From positions 356,086 to 420,085 of the forward strand of contig ML978169.1 of the NCBI GenBank assembly GCA_010015745.1: DNA of 64,000 bases. The letters are read 5' to 3'. Source of the stretch: Setomelanomma holmii (taxonomy: Eukaryota > Ascomycota > Dothideomycetes > Pleosporales > Phaeosphaeriaceae). The notes under the pieces were generated by a model. The model was not told the DNA's origin and did no database searches. It saw nothing but the letters and a program-made list of their open reading frames with translations. Positions 11,928-21,914 of the stretch are shown piece by piece (the first letter of the stretch is position 1; each line of letters starts with the position of its first letter). Both the position numbers and the translations under genes were made by a program.

Positions 11928-12510
11928 GTTTGTACAGCGTGTAGGAACGATGCGAGCAGAGGGAGCACGTGATTGCATGCGCTTCCAGAAAGCCGCTAGC
12001 ATGCGCCACGAGTGTGTTTAGCAGTCTCTGCTATGGGCATAGCGTCGAGTTTGTTGCAGTAAGACACAAACATATCTGAGCACGCTACTGCAAGCCAAGA
12101 GTAGCTGAAGCTCTTTGCCCTGTTGGACGCGTTTTGGCGATCTTGCCGTCCGCGCGGAGAAACTGCCGGAATGCACATTCCTTACCTTAAGTTGACCTCT
12201 AGAGCCCGCGATCCTAGTCTTTAAGATCTAGGCTTTCTTTTTAGACTTCCGAGCGGTTGATAGAGATTAGGTGGTGCGAGTGGACAGGGGGATCTTTAAA
12301 GGAGGTTGATCGATAGTAGTGACAGATTAGCCTACAGTACGTCTAACACTACGCTCTTCTTTGTCGGAGGCTGATGTGCCGGGAGAGCTTCTGCTGCAGA
12401 ACTAATGCGCGTTCAGCTTGACTTCGTGCAGTCGCGCTGGCTTGATACCGAAGGTCCAGATGAAAAAGCGTCCCGCCATACAGGGTGTCCCGCTATGCAG
12501 GGAGGGACGT
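11928..12510 (-). repeat. Right arm of ~0.6-kb inverted repeat flanking the NLR pseudogene
   Basis: This is the inverted partner of 6558-7152. Its outer end reads GGGAGGGACGT and is followed by TA (12511-12512), mirroring the TA before the left arm. It is less AT-rich than the left arm (for example GCATTCCGGCAG here versus GCATTCCGATAG there), so it may be nearer the ancestral sequence. The arms could be long terminal inverted repeats of one ~6-kb element, or two related non-autonomous elements inserted in opposite directions. Confidence 0.8.
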
Positions 12511-12819
12511 TACATGATTTTCTTTGCGCTGTCAGTCTCTGCTTAGCTTGTACACCCCTTTTAGATCACGATGGCAGGTGCGCCTTAGAGAATCGGAATA
12601 CCAGGAAGACAGAACCTTTGTAGAAGGACATGAAATCCAGCCTAGGGGGCCGTTCCGACCTAGGGATACACTTTCCAAGAGTTTCTCCGGTGTAGTTCGG
12701 AACGGATCCGAAACCTCATGACGTTGTATCGTCCTTAACGTGTTTTACCACTCCTCGGCCCGAACCACTCCTTGGCCAGCCCCACCAGAACGCGTGCAGC
12801 GCGTCTCATCTCATCAACC

Positions 12820-14642
12820 ATGGCTCAACGCCAACGCCCTCTATCGCCTCAAAGGGGTGCTAGGACTCTAATAGCAGCCCAATCAATTCAGAATTAACGT
12901 ATAGCTAGCTAAAGTAGGGCTGCCTCCTTGTATAAGATTCCTAGAACCACGCTTAGACGCCGCCTTCATTGCGTCCCTACTATTCAAGCTTTCAACCAAA
13001 CAAAGCGCAAGCTCTCCTCTGTCAAAGAGCAGTCTCTTGTTGAGTGGATCCTTGACCTGGATCGCCATGGATTTCCTCCTCATATCATCGACGTACGACA
13101 AATGGCAGACAGTTTACTCTTTGCCTGCGGCCAAAATCCTCCTCCTCTTCCTGTTGGCAAGAACTGGGTGTTGCAGTGGATCAAGAACCAGGCAGAGCTG
13201 CAGACAAAATGGAACAGGAAATTACATTCACAGAGGGCTCTGTGTGAGGATCCTGTCTCAATAACAGCTTGGTTCAAGCTTGTACAGGACACACGCACGA
13301 CGTACGAAATCCCAGAGGAGGACGTATACAACTTTGATGAGACAGGCTTTATGATGGGTGTCGCATCAACGTCAAAGGTTGTCACTAGCTCTGACACTAT
13401 TGGTCGAGCAACTACTATTGGTCGAGCAACTACTGTTGTAACTGCGTGAGCAGTGTCGGTCGGAGGCTGTGATCAACGATTGTATTGCTATCTGTTGTCG
13501 TGTTGTGATTGTGATGTTCCATGAGCTCTCGGCTCAGAGGTAAGTGCACTTGCCCATAGGGCAGTGCCTACTACAATAGGATAACATGTGACTTCAGCCA
13601 CGTGGTTACAACTGTTGATCCGGGTGATCGAGAGTGGGTGACAGCAATTGAGTGTATCAACGCGTCCGGCTGGCATCTTCCACCCTTTGTAATCCTGAAA
13701 GGAAAACTCCACCAGGCCAGCTGGTATAAGGATATCCTGCCTGACTGGGTTATTAGTGTTAGTGACAATGGATGGACAACCAACGAGCTTGGCCTTGAGT
13801 GGATAAAGCACTTCAACAGACATACAGAGTCTCACACGAGAGGACCGTACAGACTGCTCATCCTTGACGGCCACAAGAGCCACGCTACACCGGAGTTTGA
13901 TCAATTCTGCAAGGACAACAAGATTATTACCCTCTGTATGCCTCCTCATACCTCTCATCTCCTGCAGCCTCTTGATGTCGGCTGTTACTCTCCTCTTAAG
14001 GTAATATATGGACATGAGGTGTCTGAGCTTGCCTGGCTAGGAGTCTTCCATATCGACAAGCTGGAGTTCCTATGGATATACAAGAGAGTTCGGCTGACAG
14101 CTCTGTCTGAACGCAATATTAAGGCAGATTTTCAAGCGACAGGGCTTATCCCATACTGTCCTGAACAAGTCTTGAGCAACCTTACTGTTGTCAGAACTCC
14201 GTCTCCACCAGTGACAACTGCTGCTTCAGGAGAGCCCTGGACTGCTGAGACTCCACATACAACCGACCAGCTGCAGCAGCAGGCTCGACTTATCAAGGAC
14301 CTACTTCGTCGCCAGTCTCAGAGCCCTACTAGTCAGGCAATCAGCCAGCTCGTCAAGGGTTGTCAACTTGCTATGCAGTCAGCAACCATGCTTATTCAGG
14401 AAAATCAGAAGCTATGTGCCTCAAACCAACGCCAGAAACGTAAGCGCCAACAGCGCAGACAACATATAGCTCGTGAAGGTGCTCTGCAGGCTTGTGAGGG
14501 TCAGGCGCTAGTCGCAGAGGCTGAGAGAGGTGTCGAACAGGGTGACCAAGCTGAGCCTGGCCCTGTACAAAGGAGAGCACCACCAACTTGCAGCAAGTGT
14601 CAGGTACAGGGACACAATAGGACTCAATGCAGATCAATCTAG
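12820..14642 (+). pseudogene. Pogo/Fot1-type transposase, disrupted
   Basis: The frame opens at ATG 12820 and is broken by TAA at 12895-12897 and 12910-12912; both could be CAA to TAA changes. It then runs from 12928 through a helix-turn-helix region (IPRTTLRRRL), the GKNWVLQWIK segment and the first catalytic Asp in NFDETGF. A 174-bp solo LTR follows. The frame resumes at 13611 with VDPGDREWVTAIE, the second Asp in LILDGHKSH, the third in LLQPLDVGC, and a C-terminal CCHC zinc knuckle (CSKCQVQGHNRTQC). Removing the LTR plus one 5-bp duplication restores the frame exactly. An 18-bp tandem duplication (ACTATTGGTCGAGCAACT, twice) lies just before the insertion. Confidence 0.9.
13437..13610. mobile_element. 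174-bp solo LTR inserted in the pogo transposase
   Basis: The segment begins TGTAACTGCG and ends CGTGGTTACA, giving inverted TGTAAC/GTTACA termini of the TG...CA type found in LTRs. It is flanked by the perfect 5-bp duplication ACTGT (13432-13436 and 13611-13615), which matches retroviral-type integrase. No internal retrotransposon genes are present, so it is a solo LTR or a very small TRIM-type element. The transposase reading frame flows across when it is removed. Confidence 0.88.
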
Positions 14643-15029
14643 TCTATTACTTGTTAAATTTTAGGACAATTTGCATATGTGGTTGTTGAGCAATTGTACG
14701 CTGAGTTGCACGCGTTCTGGTGGGGCTGGCCGAGGAGTGGTTCGGGCCGAGGAGTGGTAAAACACGTTAGCGTAACTTAGTCAGCTTCCATTATCAGTAT
14801 TGTATGTATTATACCTCGAGGGGCCGTGCCAGCTCGATAAAGATGTGGCGCATGCTGGCGAGATTCTAGAAGTAAGTTATCTATCATCACATGCTGTTTC
14901 TATTTTTGCACCAATACCCTGCTTGCCTTGGAGCCTATGAGCAGGCGCTCACAGTTGCCACGTTGTCCAGTGTCCACACCCAGTCACCACAACAAGTTAA
15001 TATGGATAAAGCCAGGCACTGGCATCAGA

Positions 15030-15682
15030 TGTACCCCCCGGCGTGTCAAGATCGATTCGTGCTCTAGCAGACTATCACGATGTGACTCGCACCACCCTCC
15101 AGCATCGTAAATCCGGCCGCCAGTCGTTCCCCGAAAAGACGCAGAGCCAACAGTATCTATACCCATGGGAGGAGAAAGCTCTTGTCAAATTCGCAGCGCA
15201 TCAAGACGCCCTCGGTCACCCCATTCGAGTAAAACCTTCACGTTCGATAGCGTTCGGTCTCGCCTGCCGACGAGTGGCAGCGGACAGGCCAAGCAAGCCT
15301 CCGGGAAAGAACTGGCCCCAGTTCTTCTATCAGCGCCACCCAGATCTCACAGCAAGTAAGGCCCGGGCGATGGACTGGAACCGATATGATAACTATGATA
15401 AGGTCGCCCACTGGTTTGAGGTAATTTGAAAGGTTTTACATGACCCCGCCATTTTATCGGAGAATTGTTATAACATGAATGAGACCGGTGTCATGCTTTC
15501 TAAGCTGAACACCGTCAAAGTTCTTGTTCGCAGGGATAAACAGCGAGACTATAGAGGTGCTCGTGTCAAGCGAACAACTTTCGCTGCCATCGAATGCGTG
15601 AGTGCCGATGGTAGGTATTTGGACCCTATGGTGATCTGGCCTGCCTCAACTCATCGATCTAACTGGAGCACGCACCCAGACT
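15030..15682 (+). pseudogene. Second pogo-type transposase, truncated on both sides
   Basis: Reading frames at 15043-15429 and 15475-15738 lie in one frame and show a helix-turn-helix segment (SIRALADYHDVTRTTLQ), YLYPWEEKALV, PPGKNWPQFF, and the catalytic-region motif NMNETGVMLS, where the usual NMDETG has N in place of D. TGA at 15427-15429 interrupts VI-KVL. Homology stops around NWSTHPDS near 15680; the rest of the DDE core and its C-terminus are missing. There are no terminal repeats. It belongs to a different lineage from the element at 12738-14767. Confidence 0.8.
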
Positions 15683-16382
15683 CCGTCAACATCTTGTGCA
15701 AAGGAACCGCGACGAAATCAACTCTTTCGCCAATCTAACCCAACATTCTGGTCTCCGCGCCCAACTCTGCAACGCCTGCATCCGCGACGAAGTCAGCCTC
15801 TACTGGGCACGCGTCCCGAAGTCCGCCCAACCTCTCGCCCTCCGGGGTGAACGCCGCTGGCCATACCGCAACACCGCCGGCACGGGCACGCCGCAGGACC
15901 TTTGCATATGCCGAGCAGCACATGTCGAAGCTCACGCAAACGTATGCCACTTATGCCGTGACTACATGTACAACTCACACGTCACCCAACCCTGGCACGA
16001 TACCGAACGAGCCTTGACAGAGTACAATCACCCTACGCTCAAAGGCTCCAAACGGCTTTTGAAACTGGGACCCGTACATCTCATGAATCAAAACATAGTA
16101 ACGCGTAGCGCACGCAACGTATAGCAGACGTGCCTGTGTGGGAATGAAGCCTAGCCCGCGGCGTCCGCGGGCACGGAGTATGCGAGCTTTTGTATGGCGT
16201 GTATGGGTGTGAGAATTGATGCGGCGCATTTGCCGGTGGGGCTGAGGGAGAGGGATATGGGGAGGCGGAGTACGAGGTGGCATAAGACAAGGGTACATAA
16301 GAAGGCGAGGGGGGAGGGGTGTAGGATTAACATTGAGAGGGCGTGGGTGGAGGAAGATGAGTTTGTTCAGGAGGGCCGTTGA
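15683..16382 (+). pseudogene. Ten-cysteine C-terminal module of the unrecognised family (copy 3 fragment)
   Basis: I do not recognise this family. One frame carries LCNACIRDEV, LCICRA, CHLCRDYMYN, CLCGNEA and FCMACMGVRI, then an arginine-rich stretch and INIERAW. All ten cysteines and these spacings recur at 29357-30064, so the module is real and was selected as protein. Here the frame has TAG codons shortly before and just after the CLCG pair (after 16121, ~16134-16160). The upstream end abuts the broken pogo transposase. The paired CxxC and CxC motifs suggest zinc binding; the role is unknown. Confidence 0.65.
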
Positions 16383-16807
16383 GAGGACGTAGGTGGGTCA
16401 TGATGATAAGTAGGCTGAAGTACAGAAGGTGAGTGGTTGTGTTTGCACATCTACACTAATTTCTTAGCGAAAGATACTCAACTCCTTGATCCTTAATCCT
16501 GCGTAGCTTTTTGTGCTGAGAGTGAACACACACATATACTTGTGGACCTGGCTTGTCGCTAGCGCATATCAATGCTTACGGCACAAATCAGCAAATGAGC
16601 TGGTCCCTTCCGTTGCGGAAATCGTTCGCTAAGGACCAGACTTGCGGATTGTGCTCAAGTTCAGGGAATGCCATCACTAAGTAGCTCGAGATTCATACTC
16701 TCACTTGCGAGCGACCTTGAAAAAGTCGCAAACGCTCCCTCCAGAAAAGAAGAATACTTGAAAGCTACATCAGAGCTTCATTCACGTCCCGAGAGGCGTC
16801 TGTAAGC
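16383..16807. other. No recognised gene
   Basis: Short gap between two decayed genes. I see no motif or repeat that I can support. Confidence 0.4.
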
Positions 16808-17776
16808 ATGCTAGCCCCCGGGCGAGTAATCGTCCGTGCCTGCGTGTTGATGTGTTGCTCTGTCATTCGACGATGTGGATGCTGTGTAACCTACTTCATG
16901 GTTCGTCACCTGGCTTGCTTGACATCGAAACACTTAGTTGTTGATGGTCCCTCTTCACCGTATCTTCGTTCGAAGTGCCTCTACGAGGTGTTGGATGTTG
17001 TTAGGATGTCGTCTGAGTCAATTGTGTCAGACTTCCAACCACAGCTGGAAAGGGAGACGCAATGTGTGATTTTGTTGATGCTGGTAATGGTAAAGAATGC
17101 TCTGACGAGAAAATTAAAGGTGGGTCACTAATGTTATGTAGTCCATCAGCGCTGACTTATCAAAGCTCATTTCTTGCATGATCTGGCGGACGTGCATTGT
17201 CGCCGAGTCTTGTTTGGTGGCACAGCTGACAGTGGATATGCCTGATTGCTTGGACCGTTCACAGAAAATGATGCCAATTGTGAGCGAATTACGCTTCTCA
17301 AGGGGCCCCCCTTTGCCCACGAGTTAGCCGATATCGAGAAGAAGTTCCATACTGTTGCATTCGACAGCGTCTTCCGGCGCGAAAAGCTGGCGAATGTTAA
17401 GCGCAGAGTGCCGTTTCACCTCACGCCCCCAAGGACCCCATCGGCAGAATACGCAGTGGCTGCTGCGAGTGCATCGTCTATCCCATCACCACCCTCAGCT
17501 ACCCAGCAAGGCTCAGCTTTGAACAGACGACCCACGATGTCTGGAGTACTACAGAACTGATCAGGCCATCGTGTCGATTCGACGCTCAGCTACAATCATC
17601 ACGACTTCCTGACCATGAAAGGCCGTAAACTTTGCAACACTTTCCATCTCCGGGGAAAATGTGCGTATCTAGAAGATTACGGAAATTATCAGCATGACCA
17701 CATAGCGACTTTGAGTAATAAGCAAATGGTGGTATTGCGCGCCGTTGCTCGCCAATCTCCTTGTTCAAAAGTGTAA
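16808..17776 (+). pseudogene. CCCH-type zinc-finger protein, decayed
   Basis: Fragments match a fungal family that has a central domain (DFVDAGNGKECSDEKI, then HCRRVLFGGTADSGY, then ERITLLKGPPFAHEL) and a C-terminal CCCH finger (KLCNTFHLRGKC...YQHDH). The DAGNGKE part joins the next part through an intron with donor GTGGGT at about 17120. TGA at 17243-17245 follows DSGYA, and TGA at 17558-17560 follows LQN; both fit CGA to TGA changes. After the second stop the same frame continues to the zinc finger and ends with TAA at 17774-17776. The N-terminal part (16808-17070) is hard to read and probably frameshifted. Confidence 0.65.
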
Positions 17777-19827
17777 CGGTACGGACGGAGGGGGAGGACT
17801 GCGCTGAATTGACTACCTGAGGTGGGCGGAGCTACATATATAAACTGCCGCACATGAGCTATCCCAACTCGTACTAGAGTGGGTCTGGGCAAGGCCCAAA
17901 CCGTTACAAAAAGGGCTAGACTGCAGTGATCCGGAATGTCTTTCTGGTCATCGCTGTACTCGAGACAATTGTGTGCGCACAAATTGCTGGTTTCCTTCGG
18001 AAATGTACGACGTAGATACAAATGTTGTCAGTCAAACTTATTATTGAAATGGCGCATGACTCGCCAGCTACGTGGGGAGTGAAGGAAAGTAGTATGATGG
18101 CCAGGGATGAGAGGAGATCCGTGCCACACCTATCAAGACGTAATGACCTTTTCAATTTGTTCAATCTCATATGAAATTTTCCCGTTTGCGTTTTGAGAGG
18201 TCATCTCACTGGAGAATTGATTGAGGAATGGAAGATGACTATCCTTTATGACGAACGCATGAATAGGTATGGCAAGCATCTCGACTGCTGAAAGTCTGTA
18301 TATCCATCTTTCCTTTCGCTAGGGCACAATCGCTCCGTAGTGAAATGTGGCTCTATATTGGGGGCGCAGCCTCAAGGTTCTATAGAATGTCACGGTAATA
18401 GTGATATAGTCTGACCATGGCAACAAGCATGCATATATGACTGGAGCGCGCAAAGAGCGACTGTTGAAGTTACTACTAATATTGTACGTGCTATTCTCCC
18501 CTATCTTGATTCTTTGAGCGCGCTTGGGTGTTAATCTCCTCTCTTTGTTGCGTTACAGAAAGATGCCCCATCGCACTCGTGCGTAACTAATCGTACGCTA
18601 GAACCCACTACCCGACTGCTACTCGGCGGTAGTAGAGACAAGACTCCTTCTCATCCGATCACTAAGCTAACTGATTGGTGTCAAGCACGTAGCTAAAACT
18701 TGACTCAGAAGGTAAGACAAAGTCCATTCTAGGCTACCGTTTCTAAGCGAGAGTCGACACACATGCCTTCATGACCGGATCACGATCTTACGCGCTGCTA
18801 GAGCTGCCTCCATCCTAGCCTGCCAGCTCGTAGATCGCATGATCGCCGCTGACTGCCCAGCCCGAGCATTTCCTCCGACCCGCAACATCGTCGTAGTGCG
18901 ATACATATCCGCAGCTGCAGTACTGTCCACGTGCCCTCTCCAGAAAGGTTATACCGTGCCCATGTCCACCGTTCGGGCCAACGCCTGACAATATCAGTCC
19001 CCAAGAATATCTCAGTGCAACAGTCCCAGAGGCTGCATCAGGAAACAGTCATACCGGTCTCACGCGAGCCTCGAGTGCCACGATTTACACCCTCTTCTGC
19101 GCCACCTTCGTGTACACGAGTCACAGGAGGGGCAGCTTGAGGATGTCCGTCGTGTCGCTTGGCCTTTCCCCCCACAGACCTTGACGCGACATCTGCACCA
19201 CGGCGGGGTTTCCTACACCGGGTCTGCTGAAGCCTTCCCCCGACACCTCGTTCAACCTCCTCTCGGAACGGCCAAAATCTTGACCTCGTTCCCTTCCCCA
19301 TCTACAACAAACGCCTTATCCGAGCAAGACGAAGGACAGAAGTTGAACGATTGGAAACGAGCGCTGTCGCCTCACCTTTATGGCCTTCTTTACCCACCAC
19401 AGAACTCAGCACCATGGAATTTTCTAGATGAGTTGCCAAGGCTACAAAATGCTGATTCGAGACCACGCGTCTGGGACCGACAGACATTGGTGAAGAATGA
19501 TGTTCCGAGCGCCACAACCAGGCCCCAGCACAGCAGTCCTGCGTGGAACCGATCAAAAGCACACTATTATCGATCAAGTGCTCATAAGCTGACACATCGA
19601 CGTGGCACGTGGACAGTGGGCCTATGTCATTGCAGCCAGATTACCATTGCCTTACTTGAGTAGCCGTCCCCTGTGAGGACCATGAGAACGTACATTGTGT
19701 GCACCAAGACAACGTGGACAAGAAATGTTTGCAGCAGAAAGCTGATGTATTTACACTTTCTTCCAATGAAACGATATGTACACGAACTTAACCTCAGCAC
19801 TTTTTCCACCCGTTTACCCACCTCCCC
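17777..19827. other. Intergenic, no recognised gene
   Basis: About 2 kb without a gene I can support. A 160-residue frame at 19181-19663 has no motif and poor coding character. The region lies between the accessory island and the 3' end of the xylanase gene. Confidence 0.45.
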
Positions 19828-21148
19828 TTACAGGGCACTGCAGATGGCATTATACGCCGCCTTGGCATTGTAGCTCGAATCAAACAGAAGTGCAGTCGCA
19901 CTCGCACCCAACCAACTGTCTGAATCAATGACACCCCACACAGTCACGCCCACACACTTCGCCTCGCCCTTGCACGCACTGAATGCACTCACATAATCAC
20001 TGCTCGCGCCACCCTTAATATCCAACTCCGTCATCGCACACTCCTTCACATCCGCACAAATCAACTTCAACGCACCCGGAATATCGCTAATCGGCCAGTT
20101 ACCCGACAAGTGCGACTGCGAGCCGATGCCATCGATGGGTACACCTGCAGCGACCCAAGACTTGACTTGGGACGCGAAGCCCTTGGTCTTGGCGTACGTG
20201 GCGGAGTCGAGGTTGTAGTCATTGATGTAGAGTTTCGCATTTGGGTCTGCGGCGCGTGCGGTGGTGAACGCGAGGGAGACGAAGTCTGCGCCGAGGACGT
20301 TGTAGAATACCGAGGAGCGGAAACCGCCGGATTCGGAGAAGATTTCGTTTACGACATCCTGTGAGATGACTCGTCAGCAAGATCGTTCCAGTTGAGAATG
20401 ATATGAATGAGAGGATGGAGAAGATTGGACGTGGACGTACCCATGCGTAAACCTTGCCCTTGTACTGGCCGATGACTTTCTGGATATGGTTCACCATGAC
20501 GCTTTGCAGCGTCGCTTTATCCGTGATCGAGCTGACCCAGGTAGGCAACTGGCTGTGCCAGACCGTCGTATGGCCACGAAGCAACTTGTTATTCGTGGCT
20601 GCCCAGTTGGCCAGGTAATCTGCCTGGGAGAAGGTAAAGACGCCCTTCGAGGCCTCGGTGGCATCCCACTTCATGCTGTTCTCAGGCTGGACGAGGCCAA
20701 AGTCGGCTTGAATGATTTGCGCATTCTGGCCGCGGGTAAGAGCGCCCTGGTCGGTTGCTACACCGACGTACTTCTTGCCGAGAGCCTTGAACTTGGCATC
20801 GAGAGAGCAGTTCTCGCCGTTCTTGAAGCTGATAGGGGCAGAGCTAGATGTAGGGGCCTTGGAGGACTCGGCGGCCTTGCTTGCAGATGCGACGACGGTT
20901 GAGAGCGTGGTCGGCTGCGGAGCAGCAGAAGTGACGGCTGCAGCAGATGTTCCAGGAGCAGCGGAGCCGGGAATGCACTGAGAGTAATAGTCATTCTGTT
21001 TGTTGCAGGCGTATCCACTTTGGCAGGATATCTCGCCGGACCAGTTGACACCACCACATTGGCCCCAGGGTGCGACGGCTGCGAGGACGGCGGAGGTAGA
21101 GGAGAGGAAAGTGACTCCGAAGTAGATGGAGCTGCCGGAGAAATGCAT
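19828..21148 (-). CDS. Secreted endo-1,4-beta-xylanase, CBM1 plus GH10
   Basis: This is a predicted extracellular xylanase of 412 residues that hydrolyses internal beta-1,4 bonds of xylan. The exons are 21148-20441 and 20358-19828, with an 82-nt intron (GTACGT...CAG). The order is signal peptide (about residues 1-25, ending VLAAVA), fungal cellulose-binding CBM1 (WGQCGGVNWSG to YSQCIPG), a Ser/Ala/Thr-rich linker, then the GH10 barrel. The acid/base Glu is in WDVVNE (about residue 241, just after the intron) and the nucleophile Glu is in TELDIKG (about residue 347). The N-terminal position of the CBM and the overall length are normal for the family. A GGCTAAA motif lies 121 bp upstream of the start. 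Confidence 0.95.
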
Positions 21149-21268
21149 CGTGAACTTTCTTCCGTCGTAATTTGTGGAAGGTAGTCTTTAAGAGAATGAA
21201 GAGAAGCGCTCAAGCTTCTATATCGAAAAGAACGGTGATGAACGAATGTAAGGAAGCACGCTTCCACT

Positions 21269-21275
21269 GGCTAAA
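21269..21275 (+). promoter_or_regulatory. XlnR/Xyr1-type GGCTAAA motif upstream of the xylanase
   Basis: GGCTAAA is the described binding core for the xylanase activator XlnR/Xyr1. It sits about 120 bp before the xylanase ATG at 21148. A 7-mer occurs by chance fairly often, so this is a candidate supported mainly by its position. Confidence 0.4.
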
Positions 21276-21914
21276 AGACGGAAAGAACGACCGGAGAATT
21301 GATGCAGCACTTATTGCATGGAGGGGGACATAATATATGAGAACAAGTCACTTGATGTAGCTGTTGGCCCATGAGCGTTAGTCCTGAGAGCATTGTTTCA
21401 TGAAACCTTGAAACACGACCCTGGAAATCATTGCGGCGACCAAATTATCTGCAGCGCCAGCCGGTGGGAGAAACCTCGTGGCGAGAGGCACGAGGCAATG
21501 TTACCGAAATAGAAGGTAAGAGAAAGGTGCGGTCATGCAGTGTTCATCTGTGCATAGTACCTGGCATAGGCGATGGTGCTGGTGATGGCCATTTGAGCCA
21601 ATGGCCAGATTGAATAATTCATGCGTGGCCCGTGCTCCAACGAGGCCTGGGATCCATCGCGGCTAGATCGAGTCGAATAAATGAACGCCCAAACCCGTCT
21701 TGTTCTAGTCAAGTGCCTCCGAACTCCGACCTTTAGTCTACCACCGGTTGTTCTTCTCTTCAACTGGGGTTGCAATGTATAATCTCACCACATACTAGGG
21801 GCAGAAGTCTCTTCAAGATTGTATCTATCGCCAAGCTTTTACCAGTCGCCCATGCCGCAGCGGTTCTGGTACGATCATTCTCAGACACTCGGCACCTAAG
21901 AGCCCTTGTGCTAT

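Larger units (their letters stand above)
12738..14767 (+). mobile_element. Pogo/Fot1-type Tc1-mariner transposon with 60-bp TIRs and TA target duplication
   Basis: The element is 2,030 bp long. Its left terminal inverted repeat (12738-12797) and right one (14708-14767) are perfect complements apart from one C/T difference; both start ACGTGTTTTACCACTCC when read inwards. TA lies on each side (12736-12737 and 14768-14769), the expected Tc1/mariner duplication. The interior encodes a transposase with a CENP-B-like helix-turn-helix and a DDE_1 catalytic core. A solo LTR interrupts the transposase, so the element is not autonomous. Confidence 0.93.

Noticed and set aside
19181..19663. 160-codon frame in the gap before the xylanase
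   Set aside because: No domain, no splice or promoter support and low-quality composition.
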